A DNA stretch of 64,000 nt from Erythrobacter sp. QSSC1-22B (GTDB lineage: Bacteria > Pseudomonadota > Alphaproteobacteria > Sphingomonadales > Sphingomonadaceae): positions 62,001-126,000 of the forward strand of contig NZ_LZRP01000001.1 of assembly GCF_001678665.1 (NCBI RefSeq), read 5' to 3'. Made by a program: the position numbers and the translations under genes. Shown here in pieces: positions 51,119 through 59,407 of the stretch (positions within the stretch are counted from its first letter, which is position 1; the number at the start of each line of letters is the position of its first letter). Below the pieces are notes generated by a model. That model ran no database searches. It was not told where the DNA came from and worked only from the letters and a program-made list of their open reading frames with translations.

Positions 51119-52528
51119 ATGGCTGAGAAATACGATCTGATCGTGCTGGGAAGCGGGCCGGGAGGCTATGTCGCGGCGATCCGCGCTGCGCAGCTCGGCC
51201 TCAAAACCGCAATCGTCGAGCGCGAACTGCTCGGCGGGATCTGCCTCAACTGGGGCTGCATCCCCACCAAGGCGCTGCTGCGCTCGGCCGAAATCTTCCA
51301 CTACATGCAGAACGCGGGCGACTATGGGCTCAAGGCCAAGGAGATCGAGGCCGATCTCGACGCAGTGGTCAAGCGCAGCCGCGGGGTCGCCAAACAGCTC
51401 AATCAGGGTGTCACGCACCTGATGAAGAAGAACAAGATCGTGGTGCATATGGGCGAGGGTCGGCTCACCGGCCCGACCTCGCTGACGGTCAAGACCGACA
51501 AGGGCGAAGAAAAGCTCGAGGCGAAACACGTCATCGTCGCGACCGGCGCACGTGCGCGCGAGCTGCCCTTCGCCAAGGCAGACGGCAAGCGCGTCTGGAC
51601 CTATCGCCACGCGATGACGCCGAAGGAAATGCCGACCAAGCTGCTGGTCATCGGCTCGGGCGCAATCGGGATCGAGTTTGCAAGCTTCTACAACGACATG
51701 GGCGCCGAGGTGACCGTGGTCGAAATGCTCGACCGCGTTGTCCCGGTCGAGGACGAGGAAGTCTCCGCCTTCCTGGCGAAAACGCTGACCAAACAGGGCA
51801 TTACGATCAAGACCGGCGCCGGCGTCGAGGATCTGAAGGTCGCAGCCAAGGGAGTGACCGCCAAGATCAAGGGCAAGGATGGCAAGGTCGAGACCACCGA
51901 ATTCTGCCATGTGATCGTCGCCGTGGGCATCGTCCCCAACACCGAGGATATCGGGCTCGAGAAGCTCGCCGAAATGGATCGCGGCTTTGTCCAGATCGAT
52001 CCCTACGGGCGAACGAAGTCGAAGGGGCTGTGGGCCATCGGCGACTGCACTCCCGGCCCTTGGCTGGCGCACAAGGCCAGCCACGAGGGTGTCACCGCCG
52101 CCGAAGCGATCGCGCAGGAACTGGGTAACAAGGAGGTCGCGCCCCACGCGCTTGACCGAGCCAACATCCCCGGCTGCACCTATTGCCACCCGCAGATCGC
52201 CAGCGTCGGACTGACCGAGGCCAAGGCGAAAGAGGCCGGGCACGAGGTCCGGGTCGGCAGCTTCCCCTTCATCGGCAACGGCAAGGCCATCGCGCTCGGC
52301 GAGGCCGAGGGCTTCGTCAAAACGGTGTTCGATGCCAAGACCGGGGAATTGCTCGGCGCGCATATGATCGGGGCAGAGGTCACCGAGCTGATCCAAGGGT
52401 ACACCGTGGGCAAGCAGCTCGAAACCACCGAGGCTGAGCTCATGCAGACGATCTTCCCGCACCCGACCCTCTCGGAGATGATGCACGAAAGCGTGCTGGC
52501 TGCGTACGACCGCGCGCTGCACATCTGA
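51119..52528 (+). CDS. lpdA: Dihydrolipoamide dehydrogenase (E3)
   Basis: A 469-residue flavoprotein disulfide reductase. The FAD motif is GSGPGG (11-16), the redox-active disulfide is C42 and C47 in ICLNWGCIPTK, the NAD motif is VIGSGAIGIEFASFY, and the C-terminal His-Glu pair is HPTLSEMMHE. It reoxidises the lipoyl group of E2. It begins at 51119 (MAEKYDLIVLG), 164 bases after the thioesterase. That gap holds only a 59-codon frame that overlaps both neighbours and is not convincing as a gene. Confidence 0.95.
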   Translation: MAEKYDLIVLGSGPGGYVAAIRAAQLGLKTAIVERELLGGICLNWGCIPTKALLRSAEIFHYMQNAGDYGLKAKEIEADLDAVVKRSRGVAKQLNQGVTHLMKKNKIVVHMGEGRLTGPTSLTVKTDKGEEKLEAKHVIVATGARARELPFAKADGKRVWTYRHAMTPKEMPTKLLVIGSGAIGIEFASFYNDMGAEVTVVEMLDRVVPVEDEEVSAFLAKTLTKQGITIKTGAGVEDLKVAAKGVTAKIKGKDGKVETTEFCHVIVAVGIVPNTEDIGLEKLAEMDRGFVQIDPYGRTKSKGLWAIGDCTPGPWLAHKASHEGVTAAEAIAQELGNKEVAPHALDRANIPGCTYCHPQIASVGLTEAKAKEAGHEVRVGSFPFIGNGKAIALGEAEGFVKTVFDAKTGELLGAHMIGAEVTELIQGYTVGKQLETTEAELMQTIFPHPTLSEMMHESVLAAYDRALHI

Positions 52529-52625
52529 CGCGCGCGTTGCGTCTCACCGCGCCAACCCCTCGGCTCGTCGTCAGTGCCTGTGCCGGTTTGCCTCCTGATC
52601 GGTTGGACCTTTAAGGAGACGACAT

Positions 52626-52799
52626 ATGGAATACGAAATCGACGACGATCCGCAGGGCGAAAAAGACAAGAACCTCGGTGACCGCACCGGCGGCATCGTT
52701 GAGGATCATAGGGCACTGAAGAATCAGTCGAGCGTCAAGGCCACCGATTATCCGGTGAAGGACCGCCGGGCGCAGTCATTGGTGGGCAAGAAGAAATGA
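52626..52799 (+). CDS. Small hydrophilic protein, 57 residues
   Basis: A short gene with a textbook ribosome site, AAGGAG (52613-52618), 7 bases before ATG. It encodes 57 residues starting MEYEIDDDPQGEKDKNLG and ending AQSLVGKKK. The protein is very hydrophilic, mixed in charge (acidic N-terminus, basic C-terminus), with no hydrophobic core or cysteine, and is probably disordered. I do not recognise it. Codon use is in line with the neighbours. It lies between lpdA and a tRNA-Ser gene and could be a stress-related or DNA/RNA-associated small protein, but no function should be assigned. Confidence 0.7.
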   Translation: MEYEIDDDPQGEKDKNLGDRTGGIVEDHRALKNQSSVKATDYPVKDRRAQSLVGKKK

Positions 52800-52826
52800 T
52801 CATTCAGCCGGACTGACTGACAACAA

Positions 52827-52916
52827 TGGCGGACAGGGTGGGATTCGAACCCACGAAGGGCTTGCACCCTTGCCGGTTTTCAAGACCGGTGCATTCGACC
52901 ACTCTGCCACCTGTCC
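52827..52916 (-). tRNA. tRNA-Ser (TGA anticodon)
   Basis: A 90-base class II tRNA on the minus strand. The acceptor stem is GGACAGG/CCTGTCC, followed by discriminator G and an encoded CCA. The anticodon stem CCGGT/ACCGG encloses CTTGAAA with anticodon TGA (complement of 52880-52882), reading UCA and, with modification, other UCN codons. A long variable arm with AAGGG/CCCTT and a T-loop GTGGGTTCGAATCCCAC complete the structure. Confidence 0.96.
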
Positions 52917-53060
52917 GCTCGTCGCCGCCATTAATGCGCAAGCACAGGATTGTCACGCCCTGACGCGCCGAGATGCCCGCTTCTCTGGAACAAGCCAGCC
53001 CGCCGTGGATAGGAGCCGCAAGACATATCGCGTTCATTGGCGATGTGCGAGGGAGCACCT

Positions 53061-54095
53061 ATGATATTCGAACGCCCGATGCTCAAACGGCTGAGCAGGA
53101 CCATGGCCATTGCCGCCGCGATCTTCGCCGCGCAGCCCGCCTACGCTCAGGACATGTCCTTTGATGCCTATGTGCAACTGCTCATGGCCAAGGCCCGTGC
53201 TCAGGGCGTCAGCGATGGAACGATCACCCGGATGACCGCAGGGCTCGAGCCCAATCGCCGGGTCATCGAACTCGATCAGGCCCAGCCGGGATCGCCGACC
53301 AGATCGGGATTCCCTCCGGTTTCAGATTACATTGCACGCCACGTCGATTCCGCGCGGATCAACGGCGGCCGGCGCGCGTACGCCGACGCCCGCGCGACGC
53401 TCGGCGCCGTCGAGCGAGACTATGGTGTGCCTGGAGAAATCCTCGTCGCCATCTGGGGCCACGAGACGGCCTATGGCGCTGTCCGTGGCGGGTTCGATCT
53501 GTCGCAAGCCTTGGCCACGCTGGCCTGGGAGGGGCGCCGCCGCGAGTTGTTCGAGGGCGAGTTTCTCGCTTTGATGAAAGTCGCGGATCGCGGTTATTCG
53601 CGGTCGGAGCTCCAGGGTAGTTGGGCCGGTGCTTTCGGCAATCCGCAATTCCTGCCGAGCGTCTATCTGCGCCTCGCTAGCGATGGTGATGGCGATGGGG
53701 CGGCAAACATCTTTACCAACCGCGCCGATACGCTGGCCTCGATCGCCAATTATTTCCGCGATGCCGGCTGGCGCACCGGCCAGCCCTGGGGCGTGAGCGC
53801 CTCTGTGCCACGCGGATTCGACACCAACGCCGTCAGCACCGAGCTTGTCGCGGCCGTCTGCCCGCGCGTCCACGAGCGGCACAGCCAATTCAAGACGGTA
53901 GCCGAGTGGCGCGCGCTCGGTGTGCAGCCGCTGCGCCCGCTTGGTGAAACCACGATGGCCTCGCTGTTCCAGCCCGATGGGCCTGGCACACCGGCTTGGC
54001 TGTTAACGTCAAATTATCGGGTTATCCTCGAATATAACTGCTCCAATTACTACGCCATGAGTGTGGGTTTGCTGGCAGATGAGATTTCCCGTTAA
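53061..54095 (+). CDS. Lytic murein transglycosylase, MltB-like
   Basis: A 344-residue secreted enzyme. It has a signal region LKRLSRTMAIAAAIFAAQPAYAQ. The catalytic glutamate lies in ILVAIWGHETAYG (about 134). Further family marks are QGSWAGAFGNPQFLPSVYL and the C-terminal NYRVILEYNCSNYYAMSVGLLAD. Lytic transglycosylases cleave the MurNAc-GlcNAc bond with formation of 1,6-anhydroMurNAc. GAGGGA lies about 7 bases before the ATG. The next gene (RlpA-like) starts inside its 3' end by 17 bases, so the two wall enzymes are made together. Confidence 0.88.
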   Translation: MIFERPMLKRLSRTMAIAAAIFAAQPAYAQDMSFDAYVQLLMAKARAQGVSDGTITRMTAGLEPNRRVIELDQAQPGSPTRSGFPPVSDYIARHVDSARINGGRRAYADARATLGAVERDYGVPGEILVAIWGHETAYGAVRGGFDLSQALATLAWEGRRRELFEGEFLALMKVADRGYSRSELQGSWAGAFGNPQFLPSVYLRLASDGDGDGAANIFTNRADTLASIANYFRDAGWRTGQPWGVSASVPRGFDTNAVSTELVAAVCPRVHERHSQFKTVAEWRALGVQPLRPLGETTMASLFQPDGPGTPAWLLTSNYRVILEYNCSNYYAMSVGLLADEISR

Positions 54096-55086
54096 AAAAC
54101 TGACCGGCTTCGGTGCGGTCGCGCTGGGCTTTACGCTCGCCTCCTGCATACCAGGAGCGACCGCAGTAGAGAGCGCGCCGATGGCGTCCGACGGGATGAT
54201 CAATGCCGGTGGGCAGACAGGCCCGCAGGCCGATTATCCGGTCGTGGTCGGCGAACCCTTCACCATCGATGGCATCACTCACACTCCGATCGATGTGCTC
54301 AACCACGATGAGGTCGGTTATGCAACGATCGACGAGCCGGGCGCGACCGGGATCAGCGCTGCGCATCGGACGCTTCCGCTACCCAGCTATGTAGAGGTCA
54401 CCTCGCTCGAGAGCGGACGGACGACCCTGGTGCGCGTCGAGCGGCGCGGGCCGATGACCAATGTGCGGTTGATCGCGCTCTCGCCGGATGCGCGCGCGCA
54501 GCTCGGCGTGGCCGAGGGCACCCCGGTCCGGGTTCGCCGCGTCAATCCGCCTGAGGAGGAGCGCGCCGAATTGCGCGGCGACCGGATGGCAAGCCTGCGC
54601 ATGGAAACCCCGCCGGGGCTGCTCGAAGTGCTCAAGCGCAAGCTTCCCGCGGTGGGTTCGGCTTCGCTGACCCGCACCGAGGGAGAGGAACCGGCCGCTA
54701 TTGCCAGCTCTGCACCTGCGGCGATCCGCTCGGTCGATCCCAACAGCGGTGTGCCCTCGACGCGGATACCAATCGAGGACGAGGTCACGAGCGGCACCGT
54801 GGCAGCACCCGTTGCGGTTGCGGAAGCGTCCACTGCAGCGGCAGCGGTTCCCAATCCCGCTCCGAGGCCGGTCGCCAGCGGCGATTATGCGGTGCAGGCG
54901 GGAGCCTATTCGTCCAAGTCCTCGGCCGAGCGCGTCGCTCAGAGCATCGGCGGCTATCTCGAACCGGTCGGCAGGCTGTGGCGCGTGCGGAGCGGGCCTT
55001 TCGCCACCCGTGGACAGGCCTCGGCGGCGCTCGCCAAGGTGCGTGGTGCCGGTTATAGCGGCGCCCAGATTGTAACGCTGAGATAG
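54079..55086 (+). CDS. rlpA: RlpA-like lipoprotein with double-psi beta-barrel and SPOR domain
   Basis: A 335-residue lipoprotein. Signal peptide MRFPVKKLTGFGAVALGFTL with lipobox LASC. The RlpA double-psi barrel spans about residues 55-160 (GYATIDEPGATGISAAHRTLPLPSYVEV, TLVRVERRGPM). A Pro/Ala-rich linker follows. The C-terminal SPOR domain runs about 265-335 (YAVQAGAYSSKSSAERVAQSI, LWRVRSGPFATRGQASAALAK). SPOR domains bind denuded glycan at the division septum and RlpA has lytic transglycosylase activity in Pseudomonas. In the barrel the usual GxxSxYG(x)FHG start is modified, so activity is uncertain. It overlaps the mltB-like gene and precedes dac. Confidence 0.82.
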   Translation: MRFPVKKLTGFGAVALGFTLASCIPGATAVESAPMASDGMINAGGQTGPQADYPVVVGEPFTIDGITHTPIDVLNHDEVGYATIDEPGATGISAAHRTLPLPSYVEVTSLESGRTTLVRVERRGPMTNVRLIALSPDARAQLGVAEGTPVRVRRVNPPEEERAELRGDRMASLRMETPPGLLEVLKRKLPAVGSASLTRTEGEEPAAIASSAPAAIRSVDPNSGVPSTRIPIEDEVTSGTVAAPVAVAEASTAAAAVPNPAPRPVASGDYAVQAGAYSSKSSAERVAQSIGGYLEPVGRLWRVRSGPFATRGQASAALAKVRGAGYSGAQIVTLR

Positions 55087-55108
55087 GCCACCGGGTGCTC
55101 CCGGTGGC
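55087..55108 (+). other. Perfect hairpin between rlpA-like gene and dac
   Basis: GCCACCGGG (55087-55095) pairs with CCCGGTGGC (55100-55108) around a TGCT loop. It directly follows the rlpA stop and lies 11 bases before the dac start. No T-tract is present, so read-through into dac is expected. The stem core GCCACCGG/CCGGTGGC also occurs in the dnaK-dnaJ hairpin. Confidence 0.55.
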
Positions 55109-55118
55109 GGGAGCACAT

Positions 55119-56273
55119 TTGATCCGAACCATCGCACTATGCCTGGCAGCCGTGATGCTGGGCGCTGCCAGCCCTGCACCGCAGGGGGATCGCTTGCGCC
55201 CTCCCAGCGCGCAGGACGCGCCGATCGCACTGCTCGTCGATCTGTCGAGCGGCCAGACGCTGTTCGCGCGCGAGAGCGACCGGCGCTTCATGCCGGCCTC
55301 GATCACCAAGGTGATGACCGCACTGCTGGCCTTCGAAATGATCGAGGATCACCGGCTGTTTCCGGAACAGGCGATGACCGTCCGGCCCGAGACCTTCCGG
55401 CGCTGGAGCCGCGTCGGCTCGACCATGTATATACCTGACGATGCACGGGTGACGGTCGAGGAACTGCTGTTTGGCATCACCACGGTTTCGGGCAATGATG
55501 CCTCGGTCGTGCTGGCCGAAGGCGCAGCGGGCTCGGTGGCGCAATGGCTTGCGGGAATGAACGCGACCGCTGCCAAATACGACATGCACGACAGCCATTT
55601 CAACACCCCCAACGGCTGGATGGACGACGGACGGACCTTCACCACCGCCCGCGATCTGGTGACGATGGGCAGCGCTTTGGTGCTTCAACACCCGGAGAAA
55701 TATCGCCACTTCTTTGGCGCGGTCGGGCTCGAATACAACGGCATCACCCAGCGCAATCACGATCCCATCACCGGCAGGGTCGAGGGCGCGGACGGGATCA
55801 AGACCGGCTTTACCAATCAGGCCGGCTATGGCTTTCTCGGCAGCGCCGAGCGCAACGGGCGACGGCTGATGATGGTTGTCGCTGCCAGCCCCAGCGGACG
55901 TACGCGCAACTCGGCGTCGCGCGATCTCATCGAATGGGGTTTCGCCAATTTCGCCGGCGTCCGCCTGTTCGAAAAGGACGAGGCGATCGCCAAAGCCCGT
56001 GTCCAGGATGGCAGCGCCAGTGCGGTTCCGCTGGCGGCGCAGGCTCCTGTCGGGCTGTCGATCCCGCGTGATCGCGAAATGAATATCAAGCTGACCATTC
56101 GCTATGAAGGCCCTCTGCGCGCACCGATCGCGCAGGGTGAGGAAGTGGCGCGGCTATTGGTCAGCGTCGACGGCCAGCAAGTCAATTCGGTCCCTCTGGT
56201 AGCGACACAGGCGATCGTCGAGGCGAACCCTCTGCGGCGGGTGTTCAACGGCCTGCTGGGCTGGGTCACATGA
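55119..56273 (+). CDS. dac: D-alanyl-D-alanine carboxypeptidase (PBP5/6 family)
   Basis: A 384-residue low-molecular-weight penicillin-binding protein. Active-site motifs: SITK (61-64), SGN (124-126) and KTG (228-230). A signal sequence (IRTIALCLAAVMLGAASPA) begins it, and the C-terminal beta domain ends in an amphipathic anchor (NPLRRVFNGLLGWV). It trims the terminal D-alanine of peptidoglycan stem peptides. The start is TTG at 55119, which has GGGAG 6 bases upstream; GTG at 55095 lies in a hairpin and is less likely. The stop overlaps the tmk start. Confidence 0.9.
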   Translation: MIRTIALCLAAVMLGAASPAPQGDRLRPPSAQDAPIALLVDLSSGQTLFARESDRRFMPASITKVMTALLAFEMIEDHRLFPEQAMTVRPETFRRWSRVGSTMYIPDDARVTVEELLFGITTVSGNDASVVLAEGAAGSVAQWLAGMNATAAKYDMHDSHFNTPNGWMDDGRTFTTARDLVTMGSALVLQHPEKYRHFFGAVGLEYNGITQRNHDPITGRVEGADGIKTGFTNQAGYGFLGSAERNGRRLMMVVAASPSGRTRNSASRDLIEWGFANFAGVRLFEKDEAIAKARVQDGSASAVPLAAQAPVGLSIPRDREMNIKLTIRYEGPLRAPIAQGEEVARLLVSVDGQQVNSVPLVATQAIVEANPLRRVFNGLLGWVT

Positions 56274-56914
56274 TGCGCCGGCGGTTTATTGCGCTCGAAG
56301 GTGGGGAGGGGACGGGGAAGTCGACCCAGGCCCGCTTGCTGGCGAGCGAGCTCGAGCGACGAGGGGTTGAAACCTTGCTCACCCGCGAACCGGGTGGCAC
56401 GCCGGGAGCCGAGGCGATCCGTGCGCTGCTGTTGAATCCGCTTGGCGAGGGATGGGGGATGCGCGCCGAGGCGCTGCTGTTCGCCGCGGCGCGTTCGGAC
56501 CATGTCGAGCGTCTGATCCGGCCCGCGCTCGAGGGCGGGCGCTGGGTGGTGTGCGACCGTTTCCTCGATTCCAGCCGCGCCTATCAGGGCAGCGCCGGAA
56601 TGCTGGGCGATGAACTTGTGCGCGGTTTGCACGGATATGGCAGCGAGGGCCTGTTGCCCGATCTGACGCTGGTCATCGCCGTTGATGAAACGACCGCTGC
56701 AGCCCGGCTTGCCGCGCGCGACGGCGCGGTGTCCGACGCGATCGGCGGACGCCAAGCGGCCTATCACTCCAACGTCAACGCCGCCTTTGTCGAATTCGCC
56801 GCAGCCGAGCCCGAACGCTTTGCCCTGATCGACGGCGAAGGCTCGGTGGACGAGGTTCACGGGCGTATCGTCGCCGCTCTGGAACCACTGCTCGCGACGG
56901 GTTCGCGCGGATGA
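56270..56914 (+). CDS. tmk: Thymidylate kinase
   Basis: A 214-residue kinase converting dTMP to dTDP. The P-loop is EGGEGTGKST (10-19), the DRX motif lies in WVVCDRFLDSSRAYQG, and a short lid follows with AARLAARDGAVSDAIGG. Start ATG at 56270 overlaps dac (ATGA), and the stop overlaps holB (ATGA). The tmk-holB-metG-tatD order is conserved in alphaproteobacteria. Confidence 0.94.
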   Translation: MMRRRFIALEGGEGTGKSTQARLLASELERRGVETLLTREPGGTPGAEAIRALLLNPLGEGWGMRAEALLFAAARSDHVERLIRPALEGGRWVVCDRFLDSSRAYQGSAGMLGDELVRGLHGYGSEGLLPDLTLVIAVDETTAAARLAARDGAVSDAIGGRQAAYHSNVNAAFVEFAAAEPERFALIDGEGSVDEVHGRIVAALEPLLATGSRG

Positions 56915-57858
56915 TCGGCCACGATGATGCCTGGTCGGCCTGGCGCGACGCCATGGAGGGCGAGCGGATGCATCATGCATGGCTGCTCGCGGGCAAGTCG
57001 GGGCTGGGCAAGATGCACTTCGCGCTGGCCGCGGCGCGCGAGCTGGTCGGGGCGGATCCCGCCAGCGAGCACCATCCCGACATCCATGTCCTCACCCATC
57101 TGCCCAAGGACGACAAGGAGGAGCGCAAGCGCGACGAAGGCAAGCCCTTCGAAATCAAGCGCAACATCACCATCGGACAGGTCCGGTCGATGCAGCAGCG
57201 GCTCAATACCCGACCGACCATGGGCGAGCGGCGCGCGATCATCGTCGATCCCGCCGACGACATGGAGCGCAACGCCTCCAATGCGCTGCTCAAGAGCCTC
57301 GAGGAGCCGCCGGTAGGGACCTTCTTCCTGCTGGTCAGCCATCGCCCCGCCAAGCTGCTACCGACCATTCGTTCGCGTTGCCGGACGCTGCGGTTCCATG
57401 CGCTCGCGGATGGCGAGATTGCGGAGCTGCTGGCCCGGCTGGCGCCCGACGCCAACGACGCGACCCGCGCTGCCGCCCTCACCGCCGCAGCCGGTTCACC
57501 CGGTCGCGCGCTGGCCTTCGTCGAACTCGGCCTCGGACCGGTGGCGCAGATCCTGCATCTGATCGCCGAACAGGGCGATCCCGAATTCACCCTGCGCGGC
57601 GAACTGGTGTCGGCGATCGGCTCCAGGCCCGATCGCGCCCGGCTTGAAGCGGTGCTCGAACTGGCGCGCTCGATCCTCGACGAAGGACTGGCCGATCTCG
57701 ACCGCCAGCGTCTGCCTTCGCGGATCGCCGCGCATGCCGAACTCGTCCGCCTCTCGGGCGAAATGCCGACCTACAATTACGATCCCGGGCTGCTGGTGAT
57801 GGAAATCGGCACCTTGCTCGCCGGCGCGGCGCAGTCTAGCGGGGGCACCCATGGCTGA
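56911..57858 (+). CDS. holB: DNA polymerase III subunit delta'
   Basis: A 315-residue clamp-loader subunit. It has AWLLAGKSGLGKMHFALAAARELVG, a modified P-loop as usual for this non-hydrolysing subunit, then VDPADDMERNASNALLKSLEEPP and RPAKLLPTIRSRCRTLRF. The four zinc-binding cysteines of the enteric protein are missing, which is normal for alphaproteobacteria. It overlaps tmk by four bases and metG by eight. Confidence 0.92.
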   Translation: MIGHDDAWSAWRDAMEGERMHHAWLLAGKSGLGKMHFALAAARELVGADPASEHHPDIHVLTHLPKDDKEERKRDEGKPFEIKRNITIGQVRSMQQRLNTRPTMGERRAIIVDPADDMERNASNALLKSLEEPPVGTFFLLVSHRPAKLLPTIRSRCRTLRFHALADGEIAELLARLAPDANDATRAAALTAAAGSPGRALAFVELGLGPVAQILHLIAEQGDPEFTLRGELVSAIGSRPDRARLEAVLELARSILDEGLADLDRQRLPSRIAAHAELVRLSGEMPTYNYDPGLLVMEIGTLLAGAAQSSGGTHG

Positions 57859-59407
57859 GCCCTTCTACATTACCACCGCGATCAACTATCCCAACGGTCG
57901 GCCGCACATCGGCCACGCCTATGAGGCGATCGCCGCCGATGTCATCGCGCGCTTCCAGCGGTTGCAAGGCCGCGAGGTCCGGTTCCAGACCGGGACTGAC
58001 GAGCACGGCCTCAAGATGGCGCGGAAGGCCGCCGAGCAAGACCGCACTCCGCGCGCGCTGGCCGATGAAATGTCCGGACATTTCAAGGCAATGGACGATG
58101 CTCTTGATATTTCCTACGATCGCTTCATCCGCACGGTCGAGCAGGATCACCATCGTGCCAGTCAGGCGATCTGGAAGGCGATGGAGGCCAAGGGCGATCT
58201 TTATCTCGACCGCTACGAGGGCTGGTACTCGATCCGCGACGAAGCCTATTACGACGCCAGCGAACTGACCGAGACGGAGAGCGGCGAGAAATTGTCCCCG
58301 CAAGGCACGCCGGTCGAATGGACCGTCGAGGAAAGCTGGTTCTTCCGCCTGTCGAACTATCAGCAGCCCTTGCTCGATCTGCTCGGAACTCCCGGCTTCC
58401 TCGAACCAGAGAGCCGGCGCAACGAGATGATCGCCTTCGTCGAGGGCGGCTTGCGCGATCTGTCGGTCAGCCGCACCAGCTTTGACTGGGGGGTCAAGGT
58501 CCCGGGTAGCGACGAGCACGTCATGTATGTCTGGGTCGATGCGCTGACCAATTATCTGACCGGGCTGGGCTATCCCGACGATACCGATGACTGGCGCCGC
58601 TTCTGGCCCGCTAGTCTGCATCTGATCGGCAAGGACATCGTCCGCTTCCACAGTGTCTACTGGCCAGCTTTCCTGATGAGCGCCGATCTGCCACCACCGC
58701 GCAAGGTGTTCGGCCATGGCTTCCTCCTCAATCGCGGTCAGAAGGAATCCAAGTCGCTGGGGAACGTCACCGATCCGCTGGCGCTGGCGGAGACTTTCGG
58801 GGTCGACAATCTGCGCTATTTCCTGATGCGCGAAGTCGCCTTCGGGCAGGACGGCAGCTATTCCGCCGAAGCGATCGTCGCGCGCTGCAACGCGGAGCTG
58901 GCCAACAGCTTCGGCAATCTGGTCCAGCGTGCGCTGTCGATGGTGCACAAGAACATGGACGGCGCGCTGCGCGCGTTCACCCAGGCAGAGGCAGACGAGG
59001 CGCTGCTCGCCACGGTGCGAACTGCCTGTCGGGAAAAGCTGCCCGAACGCTTCGAGGCGCTCGATTTCAGCCAGGGGATCGAGGCCTGGATGCAGGCGGT
59101 CTGGGCCTGCAACCAATATGTCGACGAACAGGCTCCCTGGGCGCTCAGGAAAACCGATCCCGAGCGGATGGAAGCGGTGCTGCTGACGCTGGTGATCGCC
59201 ATCCGCGACCTCGCGCTGGCGATCCAGCCCGTCATCCCGACCCGCGCCGGCGCCGTGCTCGACATGCTCGGCATTGCGAATGACGCCCGCAACTATGCCG
59301 ATCTCGGCGATACGGGCTGGTACGATGCGCTGGTTGCGGCGGATCACAGAATCGCCAAGCCAGAGCCGATGTTCCCGCGTCTCGAACTCGCCACCGAGGC
59401 CGCCTGA
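57851..59407 (+). CDS. metG: Methionyl-tRNA synthetase with KESKS variant motif
   Basis: A 518-residue class I synthetase lacking the C-terminal dimerisation domain. The HIGH motif is HIGH at 19-22. The catalytic loop, KMSKS in most, reads KESKS (298-302, in NRGQKESKSLGNVTDP), with a glutamate in place of methionine. The protein is otherwise normal, and no zinc-knuckle insert is obvious. Overlap with holB (8 bases) and tatD (1 base, TGATG) ties it to the cluster. Activity is expected since the lysines and serines of the motif remain. Confidence 0.93.
   Translation: MAEPFYITTAINYPNGRPHIGHAYEAIAADVIARFQRLQGREVRFQTGTDEHGLKMARKAAEQDRTPRALADEMSGHFKAMDDALDISYDRFIRTVEQDHHRASQAIWKAMEAKGDLYLDRYEGWYSIRDEAYYDASELTETESGEKLSPQGTPVEWTVEESWFFRLSNYQQPLLDLLGTPGFLEPESRRNEMIAFVEGGLRDLSVSRTSFDWGVKVPGSDEHVMYVWVDALTNYLTGLGYPDDTDDWRRFWPASLHLIGKDIVRFHSVYWPAFLMSADLPPPRKVFGHGFLLNRGQKESKSLGNVTDPLALAETFGVDNLRYFLMREVAFGQDGSYSAEAIVARCNAELANSFGNLVQRALSMVHKNMDGALRAFTQAEADEALLATVRTACREKLPERFEALDFSQGIEAWMQAVWACNQYVDEQAPWALRKTDPERMEAVLLTLVIAIRDLALAIQPVIPTRAGAVLDMLGIANDARNYADLGDTGWYDALVAADHRIAKPEPMFPRLELATEAA

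Noticed and set aside
50948-51126. 59-codon frame between the thioesterase and lpdA
   Set aside because: It overlaps both genes, has no ribosome site and its translation lacks any feature of a protein.
52827-52916. tRNA-Ser as an integration site of a genomic island
   Set aside because: No partial copy of the tRNA end and no integrase or foreign-looking genes follow; flanks are housekeeping.
54003-54017. TTAA-N7-TTAT, CtrA-like, upstream of the rlpA-like gene
   Set aside because: It lies inside the coding end of the mltB-like gene and encodes conserved residues there, so it is likely fortuitous.
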